A stretch of 64,000 bases of DNA from Peronospora farinosa. Its lineage: Eukaryota > Oomycota > Peronosporomycetes > Peronosporales > Peronosporaceae. Location of the stretch: positions 83,713 through 147,712 of the forward strand of contig CANTFK010000186.1 of the NCBI GenBank assembly GCA_947646735.1. Reading direction: 5' to 3'. Shown piece by piece: positions 10,955 through 21,639 of the stretch (its first letter is position 1; the number at the start of each line of letters is the position of its first letter). The notes beneath the pieces are model-generated. The model was not told the DNA's origin. It saw only the letters and a list, made by a program, of their open reading frames with translations, and made no database searches. A program made the position numbers and the translations under genes.

Positions 10955-12305
10955 CCGTCGTTCCGACGGAGATGGTTTTATGCTATCTTAATACATATAT
11001 AGGGGTGTTCCCGTCGTTTCAACCGATAGGTGCACTAATTTGACGCTGATCGTATATTGGCTTAGGTAATTGATTAGTTCTAAGTGTAATGTGTATGAAT
11101 GTCAATGTATACCTGTCGTTTCGAAAGTTAGGGTGTTCACCCGTCGTTTTGACGAACATGGTTTGCCTTTTGACCTGTAAACCCATCAACATACGCTAGA
11201 TAATTAGATTGAATCAGGGCATAGATGGATATGAAGGCAATTTGTACCCGACGTTTCGTCAATTTTTCATTTGATCACCCGTTGTTCCAACAGTACAAAG
11301 TTGTATATACAGGCTTTGTAAGCGCAACAATTTGCTAGGATGTTTACACGTCGTTCCGACGGCATATTATATTTTATAGGACACATAAGCGCAGTGATAA
11401 TTAGATTGACTCAGGGTAAAGAAGGATACGAAGGCCAATGTGCACTCGTCTATTCGTCAACTTTTCATTTGATCACCCGTCGTTCCAACGGTACGAAGAT
11501 GTATGTACAGGCTTTTTATGCGCTACAATCTGCTAGGATGTGTACCCGTCGTTCCGACGGTGCATATTAGATCATATAGGCACCTTAAGCGCAGTGATTT
11601 GCTTTAGTGTTCACCCGTTGGACATGCGTGCAAAAATTACGCTAATAGTATATGGGCAACTTTAACGCAGCGTTTCATTAGGGCATTCACCGGTCGTTCC
11701 GACAGTGCGAAGTAGTATATATATGCATCATTTACTTAAAATATCAAGTCGGCTATGGTAAAGTGATAAGTATGAAAGTCATTGAGTATCCGTCGTTTCG
11801 TGCATTTTCCATTTAATTATTTAGCATGATATAGCATGTTGGACTAATGGATTCTACTATACAAACTTCAGTCATGATACCCATTCCTATAATGGGATGT
11901 CCGATGAAATTTTATCGCTTAACCTGATAGATATTTTTAATTTAAATAACAGTGATGAAAATCTTCTAACGTTAATGTAAGAGTGCTCACCCATCGTTGC
12001 GCCGAACAGGTCCGAGCGGACCTTAAATATAAATAAATTAAATGGAAAGGACCGAATGTTGGTGTGTCAATCAGTTTTTTTCATGCTACTTTCAGCCTAT
12101 ATGCAGCTTTTTGATACTGAGGTCTAGGGTCTTAATCCGTCGTTCCGACATATGAGTGCGCAATTTTTACGCTGATAGCATATTGGCCCACCATTTTACC
12201 TTGTTATGTATCCAGTTACCCTAAGTATATTGATACAGCAATGTGTAAGCATAGCACAGTGTTTCTGTCGTTCCAAAGGTCAATTTGTACCCGTCGTTCC
12301 GACGG
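10955..12305. repeat. Dispersed hairpin repeats (CCGTCG-TTC-CGACGG)
   Basis: A 15-base inverted repeat, CCGTCGTTCCGACGG, occurs perfectly at 10955, 11546 and 12291. Many damaged versions lie between, near 11009, 11109, 11138, 11276, 11347, 11478, 11691, 11790, 11992, 12137 and 12265. Six-base arms flank a three-base loop. Most copies follow a short phrase of the type GTGTAC or GTTCAC. No open frame of note is present. Confidence 0.75.
11201..11594. repeat. Two tandem 197-bp units containing the hairpin motif
   Basis: The unit starting TAATTAGATTGA at 11201 repeats at 11398 with clear similarity over its whole length, including two hairpin motifs per unit. This shows that at least part of the hairpin tract grew by tandem duplication, as a decayed satellite would. 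Confidence 0.75.
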
Positions 12306-12659
12306 ACATGGTGCGCGAAGCCTGCTTTTGACATTCGTACCCATTTTTTACTTTACAACATCTGGTTGATTGAGGAATCTAATTAAGTATGACACAATAC
12401 ATATAGGTCACTTCACCTTTTGTAAGTGATTCCAATTCAACTTGATGACAACGCTTAATTTTGCCAATGCCAAGGTTTAAAGTACATTTGAGGACTGAGC
12501 CCATGTTATAATAATTTTTTGAAGCATGTGTCTCATCGAATAATCGAACAAAGCTGCGTTGATATTGCAATATGTAGTGATGGATATGAACATGTATGCG
12601 TACCATCGCTTTGAATATTAATGTTATAGATAGAAGCACGACACATTAATTCTCTGATA

Positions 12660-12834
12660 TGGATATCTGCACATGTAGTAATAGTGCTAAATGCAAAAAA
12701 TGCCAATGCGAAATGAGCTAAAAATGCATTATCAGCCAATCCAAAATTAGCAAATAATGCAAAAGTAGCCAATCCGAATGCCGGAAAAGAATCAAACAGA
12801 CAGACAGACGGACAGTATTTTTTTATTATATAGA
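12660..12834 (-). mobile_element. Helitron-like 5' terminal segment
   Basis: Read on the minus strand the segment begins TCTATATAATAAAAA, followed by a CTGTCCGTCTGTC run and alternating gcattggct/gcatttt phrases. The same order is found on the plus strand at 34372-34502. A TC start followed by a TATATAATAAAA stretch is typical of Helitron 5' ends. No helicase or Rep coding sequence is present, so it would be non-autonomous or truncated. Confidence 0.5.
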
Positions 12835-13069
12835 ATATTATTGGGACCTAAAGTCCTAATATGGACCAATGATAAATCAACCTGAAATTGTGTGGTTTCC
12901 GAAAGGCAGGAACACTGTCGTATTTATTACGGCTAAAATTTTCGTAATATGTACGAATTAAAACAAAAATAAAAATCAGAGCTAAATTTACTGAATACCT
13001 AATACTTGGGCTTGAGTCTTCCTCAAGCGCGCGTGTAAGCTAGTGACGGTACGATCTAGCCCCGTTACA

Positions 13070-13090
13070 CCTGAGAGCACTTTGTAGTCC
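13070..13090 (+). other. Candidate primer-binding region of chromovirus copy 1
   Basis: The bases just after the 5' LTR read CCTGAGAGCACTTTGTAG. Copy 2 has CCTGGTAGCACTTCGTAG in the same place, where a TGG start two bases in fits a tRNA 3'-CCA end. Copy 1 has lost the TGG. The primer tRNA was not identified. Confidence 0.4.
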
Positions 13091-13364
13091 TTCCTATGCC
13101 CGAGTTTGGGATGAGTAATCGTCGTACTTTGACGCTCCAAATTTATTTCTGGAGCACGCGACCTTTCCCATCTCACTAATGTTGAGTGGGATGCCCTTAA
13201 TCGCCTCGCGACGATATCGGGAAAGGCATTCGTTGCGTCGCTGATGAGATCAGCGACCCCTGACGCGCACGTCTCGCCATACATGAGTGTATGGCACGCG
13301 AGCTCGCCGAATCCAACCGACGAGGTTAACTCCCTCGCGACCTTCACGTAATGAGGCCGTGAAG

Positions 13365-14131
13365 ATGGAAAACTCCTCCTACTCAGGAGAAGGTAAGGAC
13401 CGGTTGTCGCTGAATCGGTGGTTCCGAGAAGTTGATATCGCCATCGCCTCGAGACTTCTTGAGGCTCCACAGGCGAAGGTCAACTTTCTTCTTTCCCACC
13501 TCACCGGGAAGGCCAAGGAGTGGGCCCTTGGTAAGCTCGTTGTGGACGAGCACGCATTCCCCACCTTGGATACTATCCAGGACGATCTTCGTCTTGCTTT
13601 TGAGCCACCGCAAGAGGAGAAACTGGTGCGATCAAGATTCCTGTCGATGCGACAGGGTAAAATGGCGATGCGTGACTACGTGCAGATGGCTAGGCATCTG
13701 GCGTCGTGTATTATCACGCACCCCATGAACATGTACATGTCTTTGTGGATGGTATGCGTGAGGGGCAGACCCGCTTATCGCTGGAGCGCGCCGAGCCTGT
13801 CACATTGGAGGAGGAATTTGCCATCGCACTCCGTGAAGATTTTAAGGTCAAAAAGGCATATTCCAAACCATCGATCGTCACCGTTCCCCGGCCTTCTGGT
13901 CCAGAACCTATGGAGATCGACGTGATTGAGTTGTCGGATGACCGACGACGTGTCATTTCCCATAAGGGTGACGCTCGCGCCGGGCGTCAAATGGTTTGCT
14001 TTCGTTGTCGCAAGCCAGGACATCGCGCGGCTGAGTTCCTTGCGCCAGCGCCGATATCGGTGCAAGTAGTGGATGCCCATCATGAGGGTGATGTACCGGC
14101 AGCACATCCAAGAAACGGTCGGGACCAGTAG
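13365..14131 (+). pseudogene. Gag of chromovirus copy 1, frameshifted
   Basis: The frame opens at an ATG ([12 protein letters not shown]) and runs through a capsid-like region with the phrase [10 protein letters not shown]. It shifts frame near 13720-13745, where bases present in copy 2 are missing, then continues to a TAG at 14129. The C-terminal zinc knuckle reads CFRCRKPGHRAAEF: the last Cys of the CX2CX4HX4C motif is Phe here but intact in copy 2. The protease frame overlaps the gag end in the -1 frame, in both copies. Confidence 0.85.
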
Positions 14132-14978
14132 GCGCAGGGCACCCTACTGGTTGGAACGGAGTTCCGGGTCCCCCGGTGGCAGCCCAACCTTCCAGTCCTC
14201 CTGCGCTACGCGCACGGTTAAATGCCACCACCACGAGTGGTGATTCACGTCTGATTATTGTCAGCTTACATGTCGCCGGCGTCCGGCGACCTTTGCGAGC
14301 ACTCCTGGACTCAGGAGCAACAAATGATTTCTTTCGTGAATCTTGTTTATCAATGCTGCCTCCCAGCATTCAGGTCCGTGAGGGACCCGGCCAAGTCGTC
14401 GTCAAGTTAGCTGACGGGAAACCACACCGCGTATCGCGGCGCGAAGTGTCGTTGCCGTACACGTTTGATGATTTTCGCAGTAATGATGATTTCTTGGTGA
14501 TCGCAATGAAATATGCATTCGAGTGCATACTGGGCATGCCATGGTTGGCACGTTATAAGACCCATATCGACTGGTTAGCCAGATCAGTGAGACGTCGACG
14601 CAAGTTCGATGTCAGTGAAGTGTTTATCCATCTCTTGGTATCTCCAAGTGACTGGCCGAACGTCACAGTCGTGTATCGTGATTTCACGACGCTGGCGGTG
14701 CACAGAGCGAGCGATGGCCCTCTCTGCACTGCTTGTGCTGTTCTTCGGGACACAAGTGACAGTGACTCCTCGCTACAGAGCGAAGAGGACGACGAGGACG
14801 ACGCGGTCGAACAGGGGTTACCGCGCGTCATTAATGAGGTTGAACAGGGGTTCCCGCACGAGAATGCAGTGGTTGAACCGGGGTTCCCATCTGCACCTAT
14901 TGTGGTCGACCAGGGGCTCCCACAAGGGAATTGTGACGACGAGCAAGAGCTCGCCAACGAGTGTGACGTGGACGGACT
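14132..14978 (+). pseudogene. Aspartic protease region of chromovirus copy 1
   Basis: The frame is open from before the gag stop in the -1 frame. It carries the retropepsin signature ALLDSGATN, with catalytic Asp in DSG, and the downstream hydrophobic-ILGMPWL element. A short acidic repeat with EQGLP or EPGFP phrases follows. The frame is broken by the Copia fragment starting near 14978. Expression presumably used -1 frameshifting from gag. I saw no classical slippery heptamer. Confidence 0.8.
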
Positions 14979-15245
14979 TAGAATGTCTTTGGCAAACTTG
15001 GTCTGCTGAATAGACACCTTCCCGTCGCCGAATCTTTATCGGTCTCCATCCTCAGAAAGTACTTGAGCTGGACCATGTCCTTCATCTCAGATATATCACT
15101 TAGCGCTTGCTTTGTATCTTGGAGGATGTCGTTGCTGCTGCTGGCGAGAACCAAGTCATCGACGTAGAGCGCCACAAAATCATGTCTGGCCATCTTGCTT
15201 AAAGTTAATGCAGTGGTCTGACTCACACTTCTTAAACATCAGGAG
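14978..15245 (-). mobile_element. Copia reverse-transcriptase fragment inserted in gypsy pol
   Basis: On the minus strand this stretch reads as Ty1/Copia reverse transcriptase: a FKKCESDHC phrase, then the catalytic ALYVDDLVLAS motif, MKDMVQLKYFL and QQTKFAKDIL, with two frame changes. Copy 2 lacks it at the equivalent site. With no LTRs and only about 270 bases, it looks like filler captured during break repair rather than a transposition. Confidence 0.8.
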
Positions 15246-15690
15246 TCTCCACGCGAGAGTATGATTGTCGAACCGGGGTACCCATCATCATCGAACCGAG
15301 GTTCCCACATGGGCATATTGTGGTTGAGCAAGGGCTCCCACACGGGTTTACGGCGGCCGATCAGGAGCTCCCGCATCAAGTGTCGACGGTCGAGTTTGAG
15401 GTACTCCTAGTGTTTACGGCATCGTGGATGAAGACATCCAGTGCCTAGAGGGGGTGAGGGTTTATCACCTGACTGCGGTTCGCCAGCTTCGAGTAGTGAC
15501 TCGAAGCACGATGGGGACAACAGCACCGAGAATTAGCGTTGAAATGTGTCCACGCTATCGTGTACGTGGAAGGGAGTCCACAAAGGCGCCAATATATCGA
15601 AGTCGAGAGTCCTCCTCGTGATGCGTCTTCCATTACAAGCCTTCCAGGTCTTTCCTGAAGCATTTCCTACGTGACCTTAAGGGAGAAACT
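15246..15690 (+). pseudogene. Protease-to-RT linker of chromovirus copy 1
   Basis: This stretch aligns with copy 2 at about 40580-41016 and links protease to reverse transcriptase. It is interrupted by stops and small indels in both copies. No domain was recognised. Confidence 0.55.
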
Positions 15691-18302
15691 GTGAAACAAG
15701 TGTGTCTGATCACCAACGAGGTGATTATTGTGGCGAACGAGGAGCATATGGCGCGTCCTCGAAGCGCTGAGCCGAAGTCAGCGCGTGAAGAAAGGTTTGA
15801 ATCACAGTCATGGGAGGCTCTGCGAGAGTCTGGTAACCCTGTCTACGACATTGCTCGTGAGCATGCAGACGTGTTTCCGGACAAGATCCCGGCTGAACTT
15901 CCTGCGGACCGTGATGTTAGGCACGAGATTGATCTCGTGTCAGGGTCGTGGTATTGTGTGACACGGCAGTGGCCGTTGCCTCGAGATCAAGTCGAAGCTA
16001 TTGACGCAGTCTTCGAAGGCCGCCGCAAAGCGGGTCATGTGCGTGAAAGTATCTCACCACATTCGAGTCCAACCTTCTGCGTGAAGAAGGCTACGGGAGG
16101 CTGGCGGATAGTGCATGCGTTCAATAAGTTGAATGATGCCACTATTCCTGCACAAACGCCAATTCCCAGGAAGGACATGGTGCTGAATTCCATGTCAAGA
16201 ATTGTCATCTTCAGTGCCATCGACTTGACCGATGGCTTTTACCAGATTCTGATGCGACCGAGTGATATCCCACTCACCGCGGTGAGCACCCCTAGTGGCA
16301 TGTTATGGGAGTGGATGGTTATGCCACAAGGGTTGAAGAACGCTCCGGCCACTTTCAATCGCATGGCGTCTCAAGTGTTGAGACCCCTTCGGAACTTTGC
16401 TCCAAGTTATTTTGACGACATTTTCGTCCACAGTCGCGCCGAGGGCAACCTCAACGATATCCAAGTTCACCTCCAACACCTGAAGCAAGTGTTTCAAGTT
16501 ACGCGGGACAACAAGTTGTACGCGAATCTTAAGAAATGTGTCTTTTGTGCACCGGAGATTCCGGTGTTGGGTTGCTATGTGAGCAAATCGGGAGTTCGAG
16601 CTGATCCAGAGAAGGTGTCGTCCATCTGTTCTTGGCCCACACCCAAGAACCCTACGGAGCTGTTCCAGTGGCTCGGCTTGGCTAATTAGTTGCACAAGTA
16701 TACGAAGGATTATGCTGGTTCTATCCAGCCTTTGTCGGAACTCTTCAAGAAAGACGCCATGTGGTTGTGGCGTCCCGGGCACCAAGCAGCCTTAGAAGCA
16801 GTAAATAAGAGCCTGGCGTCAACGCCAGTGCTGGTCCTGCCAGACGACTCCAAGTCGTTCCACGTGGTTTGCGATGCCAGTGATTTTGAAATCGGTTGTG
16901 CCCTCATGCAATATGATGATGAGGGCCGTGAACGGGTCGTGAGTTATCAGTCGCGACAGATGAAGCCAGCTGAGAAGAACTATCCGATTCACGACAAGGA
17001 GTTATTAGCGATGCGCTATGCACTCATTAAGTTTCGCGTGCATCTACTTGGTGAACGTACATTTGCTCTGTACACCGATCATGCATTGCTGCGCACAGCG
17101 ATGAAGAGCCCACACTTGTCCCAACGGATGGCACGATGGCTCTCTTTCTTCTCTGAGTACAACTTCGTCGTACATTACAAGCCAGGCCAGATTAATATTC
17201 TCGCTGACGCCTTGTCACGACGTCCCGACTACGATCCTCGGTTTGCTCTGAGTCGTCAGGCTACTGATGACGAGGATGATGATGACCGATGTGCGATGTG
17301 TGTATCGCTGAACCTAACTCGGGTTACACCCGAGCCGTGTTTATTTGATGAGATCGTCGCGGCGTACAAGGTAGATTCAGATTATGCAGACGTTATCGAG
17401 TATCTGCGCGCTCCCAGCGATGCTGCACTGGGAGAACTATCCCTAACCAAGCGCGAACACATTCATCGATACAGTCTAGACGGCGATTTGCTTCTGTATA
17501 GAATCGACCAATTCGATGCTACTCGTACGGTGATTTCCAATGACATGGATTTTCGTGCAAGAATCATCCACGAGTACCACTATGCCCCTGCTGGCGGCCA
17601 TTTAGGCCGCGAAAAGACTTTCGCGGCTGTGTCTCGAGACTTCTTCTGGCCCCACATGTATAAGTGGGTACGCAACTGGATCCGAACGTGCGAAATATGC
17701 CAGCGTGTGAAGCCATCTCCATCGTCACAGGATCCCTTGCGATCGTTTCCAATTGCAGCAGAGGCCTGGAGATCAGTTTCGATGGACTTCATCTTCGGGC
17801 TTGTGCCCGATAGCCAAGCTTGAACGGGCATCTTGGTTTTTGTTGACAGATTCAGCAAGATGACACATCTCGTGCCTGTTCCCGCTAAGATCAACGCGGC
17901 AGAGACTGCGGCGCACTTCATCGACGCGGTGTTCCGTCATCATGGCTTTCCAGAAAACATTGTTTCGGACCGTGATCCGCGATTTACGTCCGCATTTTGG
18001 ACGTCACTATTCGAGCCCCTCGGGAAAAACTGCTGATGTCGACTGCGGCCCATCCGGAAACAGATGGGCAAACCGAGCGCGTGAACCGGGTCCTCGAAGA
18101 CGTTCTTCGAAGTTACGCTACGTCATTCACAAGTTGGAGTGCATTTTTACCACTCGCTGAGTTCGCACTCAACAACGCCGTACACGCGTCAACAGGGTTG
18201 ACGCCATTTTTTGTGAAGTCGGCTCGTCACCCTCGTGTTCCTACTCTCCTGGCCGTGAGGCGATCCACAAAACCTAGTGGCTCCACTCTGAGGGAGGTAT
18301 AA
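15691..18302 (+). pseudogene. Reverse transcriptase, RNase H and integrase core of copy 1
   Basis: Reverse transcriptase occupies 15691-16689, with FSAIDLTDGF, the MPQGLKNAPATF motif and the catalytic YFDD box. A TAG at 16687 replaces a Tyr codon (TAT) seen in copy 2. RNase H follows at 16840-17220, with FHVVCDAS, KELLA and the LADALSRR end. The integrase HHCC finger (HEYHYAPAGGHLG, then CEICQR) lies near 17565-17705. The DDE core starts with SMDFIFG, is stopped by a TGA at 17821, carries SDRDPRF near 17970, and shifts frame near 18025 before TDGQTERVNR with the last acidic residue. The TGA and this frameshift are also present in copy 2. Confidence 0.9.
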
Positions 18303-18339
18303 AGGTGATAAACAAGGATCGAGTGCAGCTCACGGTATT

Positions 18340-19441
18340 TTGAGCGCGAATGTAGTAACCCGATCCAAGGCAAAGACGGCTACTTTGACGCCACCAGACG
18401 TGGCGTCCCCATTAGCTCGATGGATGGCGCAGACATTGATTGACCCCTCTTTGGGTAAGCGTTCACCTACTGCCAACTACGCGCCGATTGAGTCGGCGCG
18501 ACCAATTGATGACATGGCTGTGTCGGAATTTATACTCCAACGCCAAGCCATCACCCGGTTTGTACGCGACGCACTACAATCTGCGGTAGATCGACAGAAA
18601 TAGAACGCTGACAAACATGGCAGAAAGAACACGAGCAAGTTTGAGATAGGTGAACGTGTATAATTATCTACGGAAGGTTTAAGGGATTCAGCGGTCACTA
18701 ATCTGGGCGCGAGTAAACTCGCGCCACGCTTCATCGGTCCATTCAAGGTTCTGAAGGCAATTGGCGACGCTTACACACTCGACGTCCCCTCTTCACTGCG
18801 ACTCCACCCGAAATTCTAAGTCAGGCGGCTGAAGGAATATCGTCCGGCTACGCTTCACGGTTTGGCTCCGACGCCGGCTTCAGGAATTCGTAAGTCGAAC
18901 GGCCTTCCCTTCGTGCTCGACGCGTCGATGACATGGGGCGCGGCCTCGATCCCGTCTGCACATGACCAAACACCTGGTGTTCCAGAACCCTTATCCGTTC
19001 GAGCAGTTCACGGTTCGACTGTCGGTTCTCACTCGCAGTCTTCTCCGCCTGGGCAGCACATTCATTGGCAGCCTCAGCCTCCAGCTGAGCATCGGCAGCT
19101 CTGTTCACGGCCTGATCAACATCGTCCTGGGCAACCAGGACGCCAGCATTACCATCGCGAGGGCCCTCCTCCGCTTGTTAATGCGGAGGGACAGGTGCGC
19201 TGGATTGTAGACCGCATTGTGGGTCACGAGGACCCACCACAACCAGCACTGCAGTCGGCCCACGAGAAGCGCGCGGTTCCATCCGTGCGCAAGTATCGAG
19301 TACGTTGGCTTGGATTCCCTCCCGAACAGGATACACGGGAACCGCGTTACTTACTCATTCGTGACGTTCCAGATGTGGTTCTGTCGTATGAAGCCACGAA
19401 GTCGGGCTATTCCAATGTGGGCGAGCACGCGAACGCTCTCT
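18340..19441 (+). pseudogene. Integrase C-terminus with GPY/F module and chromodomain, copy 1
   Basis: The region near 18700-18845 reads as a GPY/F-like module (KLAPRFIGPFKV, then a YRP end), with in-frame stops near 18660 and 18820. Further on, near 19198-19395, a chromodomain is clear: a WIVDRIVGHE start, YRVRWLGFPPEQDT in the core and the DVPDVVLSYE end. Chromodomains on integrase steer chromoviruses to chromatin carrying particular histone marks. The spacer between module and chromodomain is disrupted. The frame closes at a TGA at 19441. Confidence 0.8.
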
Positions 19442-20275
19442 GACAAACGAGAGCGGTAAGGAGATCCACGTCGTCGAGAGCGGGAACGATGACGCGAACG
19501 AGAACGATGCCATGAACGAGAACGTCGTGGTGAATACATATTATCACGATCGCGAGGCGAGGATCGCGCAGCAGGACGGGAAGGCGAACGTGTCGCTGCC
19601 CTGCGCTGATGATTCCGCGGAGATTGACTCCGCTGTCGCGAGTGGTGCTGCCATCGAGGCGCACCACGGATAACTGCGCTTCTCCGTTCGCTGAGACTTC
19701 GCTCATACTTTGCAATCCAACTTCGTTCGCGATCACTGAGTGGACACTCAGCGATGTGTCGTCGCCATTCGTCATGAGTTGGGAGTGGAGTCGAGTCACA
19801 AGACTAGCATCCTTCATTGACATAACGAAGCAGAGGCGGTTCTCATTCCAAGCATCCTCACACACTTTTTCGCGTAGCGCGCCGATGAAGTGATCGGCGC
19901 GAAGCTCCTCTCGGTTGGCGAGCCATAGTTGGAAGCTGCTACCATCCTCGAGCATCCGATTCCAACGTTTGATGAAGGCACACCAAGAACGTTGCAGGGC
20001 TTCATACTCGATTCCATCAAGACACTTCCCGCGCAGTTTTTGAAATCGCGGAAGTAGTCCCGCATCGTTTCCAGTGAGTCCGGAGCGTGAGCTCCGGACA
20101 AGTCGTACAGTGACCAAGGTATGAGTTGCCGCGCCATGATGCTGGTCGTTACACTCCCGCTGATGGTGCTTGGGAGTGCTGCTGGATTGGGTGTTGGGTC
20201 TCCGGACATTGCTTGTTCGTTTGTGAGCGATGGGGTTTCGACAGTTGAGCACTCACGGTTGGTGAGTGCTGTCAT
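19351..20275 (-). pseudogene. Antisense gag-like/RS-rich open frame between chromodomain and 3' LTR
   Basis: A minus-strand frame starts at ATG 20275. After one frame change near 20060 it continues through a helical stretch with MEDGSSFQLW- and REELRADHFIGALREKV-like phrases, then after another change enters an Arg-Ser-rich tail (SPRRSRSWHRSRSRHRSRSR). Amino-acid composition stays protein-like across both shifts, which argues that it once coded. It runs opposite to pol and is absent from copy 2, which ends before this region. The function is unknown; a nucleic-acid-binding accessory protein is one possibility. Open frame lengths are 281 and 153 codons in two frames. Confidence 0.5.
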
Positions 20276-20288
20276 GAGAAGGGGGTGA
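20275..20288 (+). other. Polypurine tract of chromovirus copy 1
   Basis: The run GAGAAGGGGGTGA ends immediately before the 3' LTR start TGTAATGGGC, as expected for the plus-strand primer of an LTR retrotransposon. Confidence 0.65.
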
Positions 20289-20627
20289 TGTAATGGGCTA
20301 CATTACACACATAGTTAACAAAATAAACATTTACATATGTAAACAGGTGCTGGGCCCGGATAGCGGGCACAGCGTGGCAATTTATTATTGGTCTCTTATT
20401 GGGGCCTAAAGTCCCAATATGGACCAATGATAAATCAGCCTGAAATTGTGTGGTTTCCGAAAGGCGGGAACACTGTCGTATTTATTACGGCTAAAATTTT
20501 CGTAATATGTACGAATTAAAACAAACATAAAAATCAGAGCTAAATTTACTTAATACCTAATACTTGGGCTTGAGTCTTCCTCAAGCGCGCGTGTAAGCTA
20601 GTGACGGTACGTTCTAGCCCCGTTACA
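20289..20627 (+). repeat. 3' LTR of chromovirus copy 1
   Basis: A 339-base LTR, from TGTAATGGGC to CCCCGTTACA, uninterrupted. It is the reference for recognising insertions in the other LTRs of this family at 10208-13069 and 34895-38810. Confidence 0.9.
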
Positions 20628-21480
20628 GAGCCTTCTTGATGGGCATTTTAGCACCAGCACCTACTTTGGCATAGCAGTGAGACATCATATGGCCGCGCTT
20701 GCCGTACTTGTAGCAGACCACGTCTGCATTGCCCAAGGCCATTGCCTTTTCGACCGACGGCTTATACCAAGCTGTCACTGAGACACTATTGTAGGATTTC
20801 TTCTCAAAAAGGCAACATCAATTTCCTTTTCAATCGTCGAAGGCGCCCTTATGAAAAGGGCCTGACGCAATGGACCGTGCTGTAGTCCATTTATGAACGT
20901 AGGGACCTTTATATGTTCCGGTATCGGACCCACAGTAATGGATGCCGACCGCGAACGAATCTCCTGCGCATACTCTTGCAGGGGTAGCGTCGCCTGTCGT
21001 GCTCTAAAGAGCGCGCCTGAAAAAGTACTTCATTGTTAGGCGGCTGATACGTAACGCGAACTTTGTCTTGACTAATCGCTCATGATGAGAAATTATCGGC
21101 ATTTAGCACAAGCGCAGAGTAATACTACTACCATGCAAATGAGACATGGCGTACGACATCATTCGAGTGTCGTACTCGATGAGCTTCGCCACATCACATT
21201 GCTCCACGACTAACAGCCAGTGGACAATCGTATGTGGGGCAGTCCCATCAAACTTAGAAGGGTCCATTTGAATGGGATTTGGCTGATTAGACCGGGCAGA
21301 AATTTATTGAACAGTCCTATTGAGAGCCTTGATCTAATCCTTCTCACGCAAAAGCTCACACTTATTGATGGGCTAAGTCGCAGCATGAAAATGTGCCTCG
21401 GTTGCTGCCATCCGCCTCTGTAGGAGCACAAAGGCCTCGAACTGCTCCAACTAAGCAACATGTTGCTAAAGGGGACTACC
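20628..21480 (-). pseudogene. Copia gag remnant
   Basis: Read on the minus strand, the end nearest the chromovirus LTR contains a zinc knuckle CYKCGKRGHMMSHC (CX2CX4HX4C), followed by AKVGAGAKMPIKKA. Upstream lies a decayed Copia-type gag with many stops. The remnant is cut off exactly at the chromovirus 3' LTR, so the chromovirus inserted into it or recombined with it. Confidence 0.7.
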
Positions 21481-21639
21481 CAAGAGATTAACTAGGGCTT
21501 TTCTGCCAAGTCCCTGAGCCAAATGATCAGCCATTTCCCGATGATGAGGGAAAGGTGGGGGAAGGTCCCACTATACATTGAAGCTTATCCTCACTCACAC
21601 GCACGCTCAGAGAAGCGGGTCGTGGGAAGGATTACGAGT

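Larger units (their letters stand above)
10315..12834. mobile_element. Composite 2.5-kb insertion inside the 5' LTR
   Basis: The block is absent from the 3' LTR, so it inserted after or during element duplication. Its left part is a Copia-type LTR-like sequence, its middle a tract of hairpin-bearing repeats, and its right end resembles a Helitron 5' end on the minus strand. The left boundary contains CTAG, which fits the CTRR end of a Helitron on the minus strand. Reading the whole block as one Helitron that captured other repeats is possible but not proven. No coding sequence was found. Confidence 0.55.
10208..13069 (+). repeat. 5' LTR of chromovirus copy 1, split by an insertion
   Basis: The LTR begins TGTAATGGGC at 10208 and ends CCCCGTTACA at 13069. 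Its two parts, 10208-10314 and 12835-13069, add up to about 342 bases and match the uninterrupted 3' LTR at 20289-20627 (339 bases). The 2.5 kb between them is foreign. Confidence 0.88.
10208..20627 (+). mobile_element. Ty3/gypsy chromovirus, copy 1, degenerate
   Basis: A nearly full-length LTR retrotransposon bounded by matching LTRs. Internal order on the plus strand is gag with zinc knuckle, protease, reverse transcriptase, RNase H, integrase and a chromodomain, which places it among the chromoviruses of Ty3/gypsy. It is dead: gag has a frameshift, pol has several stops and frameshifts, a Copia fragment lies in the protease-RT linker, and 2.5 kb of other repeats sit in the 5' LTR. The two LTRs differ at about seven sites over roughly 240 compared bases, so it is not very recent. 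No clear target-site duplication was found: the flanks are aacgc on the left and gagcc on the right. Confidence 0.92.

Noticed and set aside
12988..13470. A 160-codon minus-strand frame over the chromovirus leader and gag start.
   Set aside because: It lies opposite conserved gag and LTR sequence, and the matching frame is not kept in copy 2.
10208..20627. Target-site duplication for chromovirus copy 1.
   Set aside because: The five bases on each side do not match.
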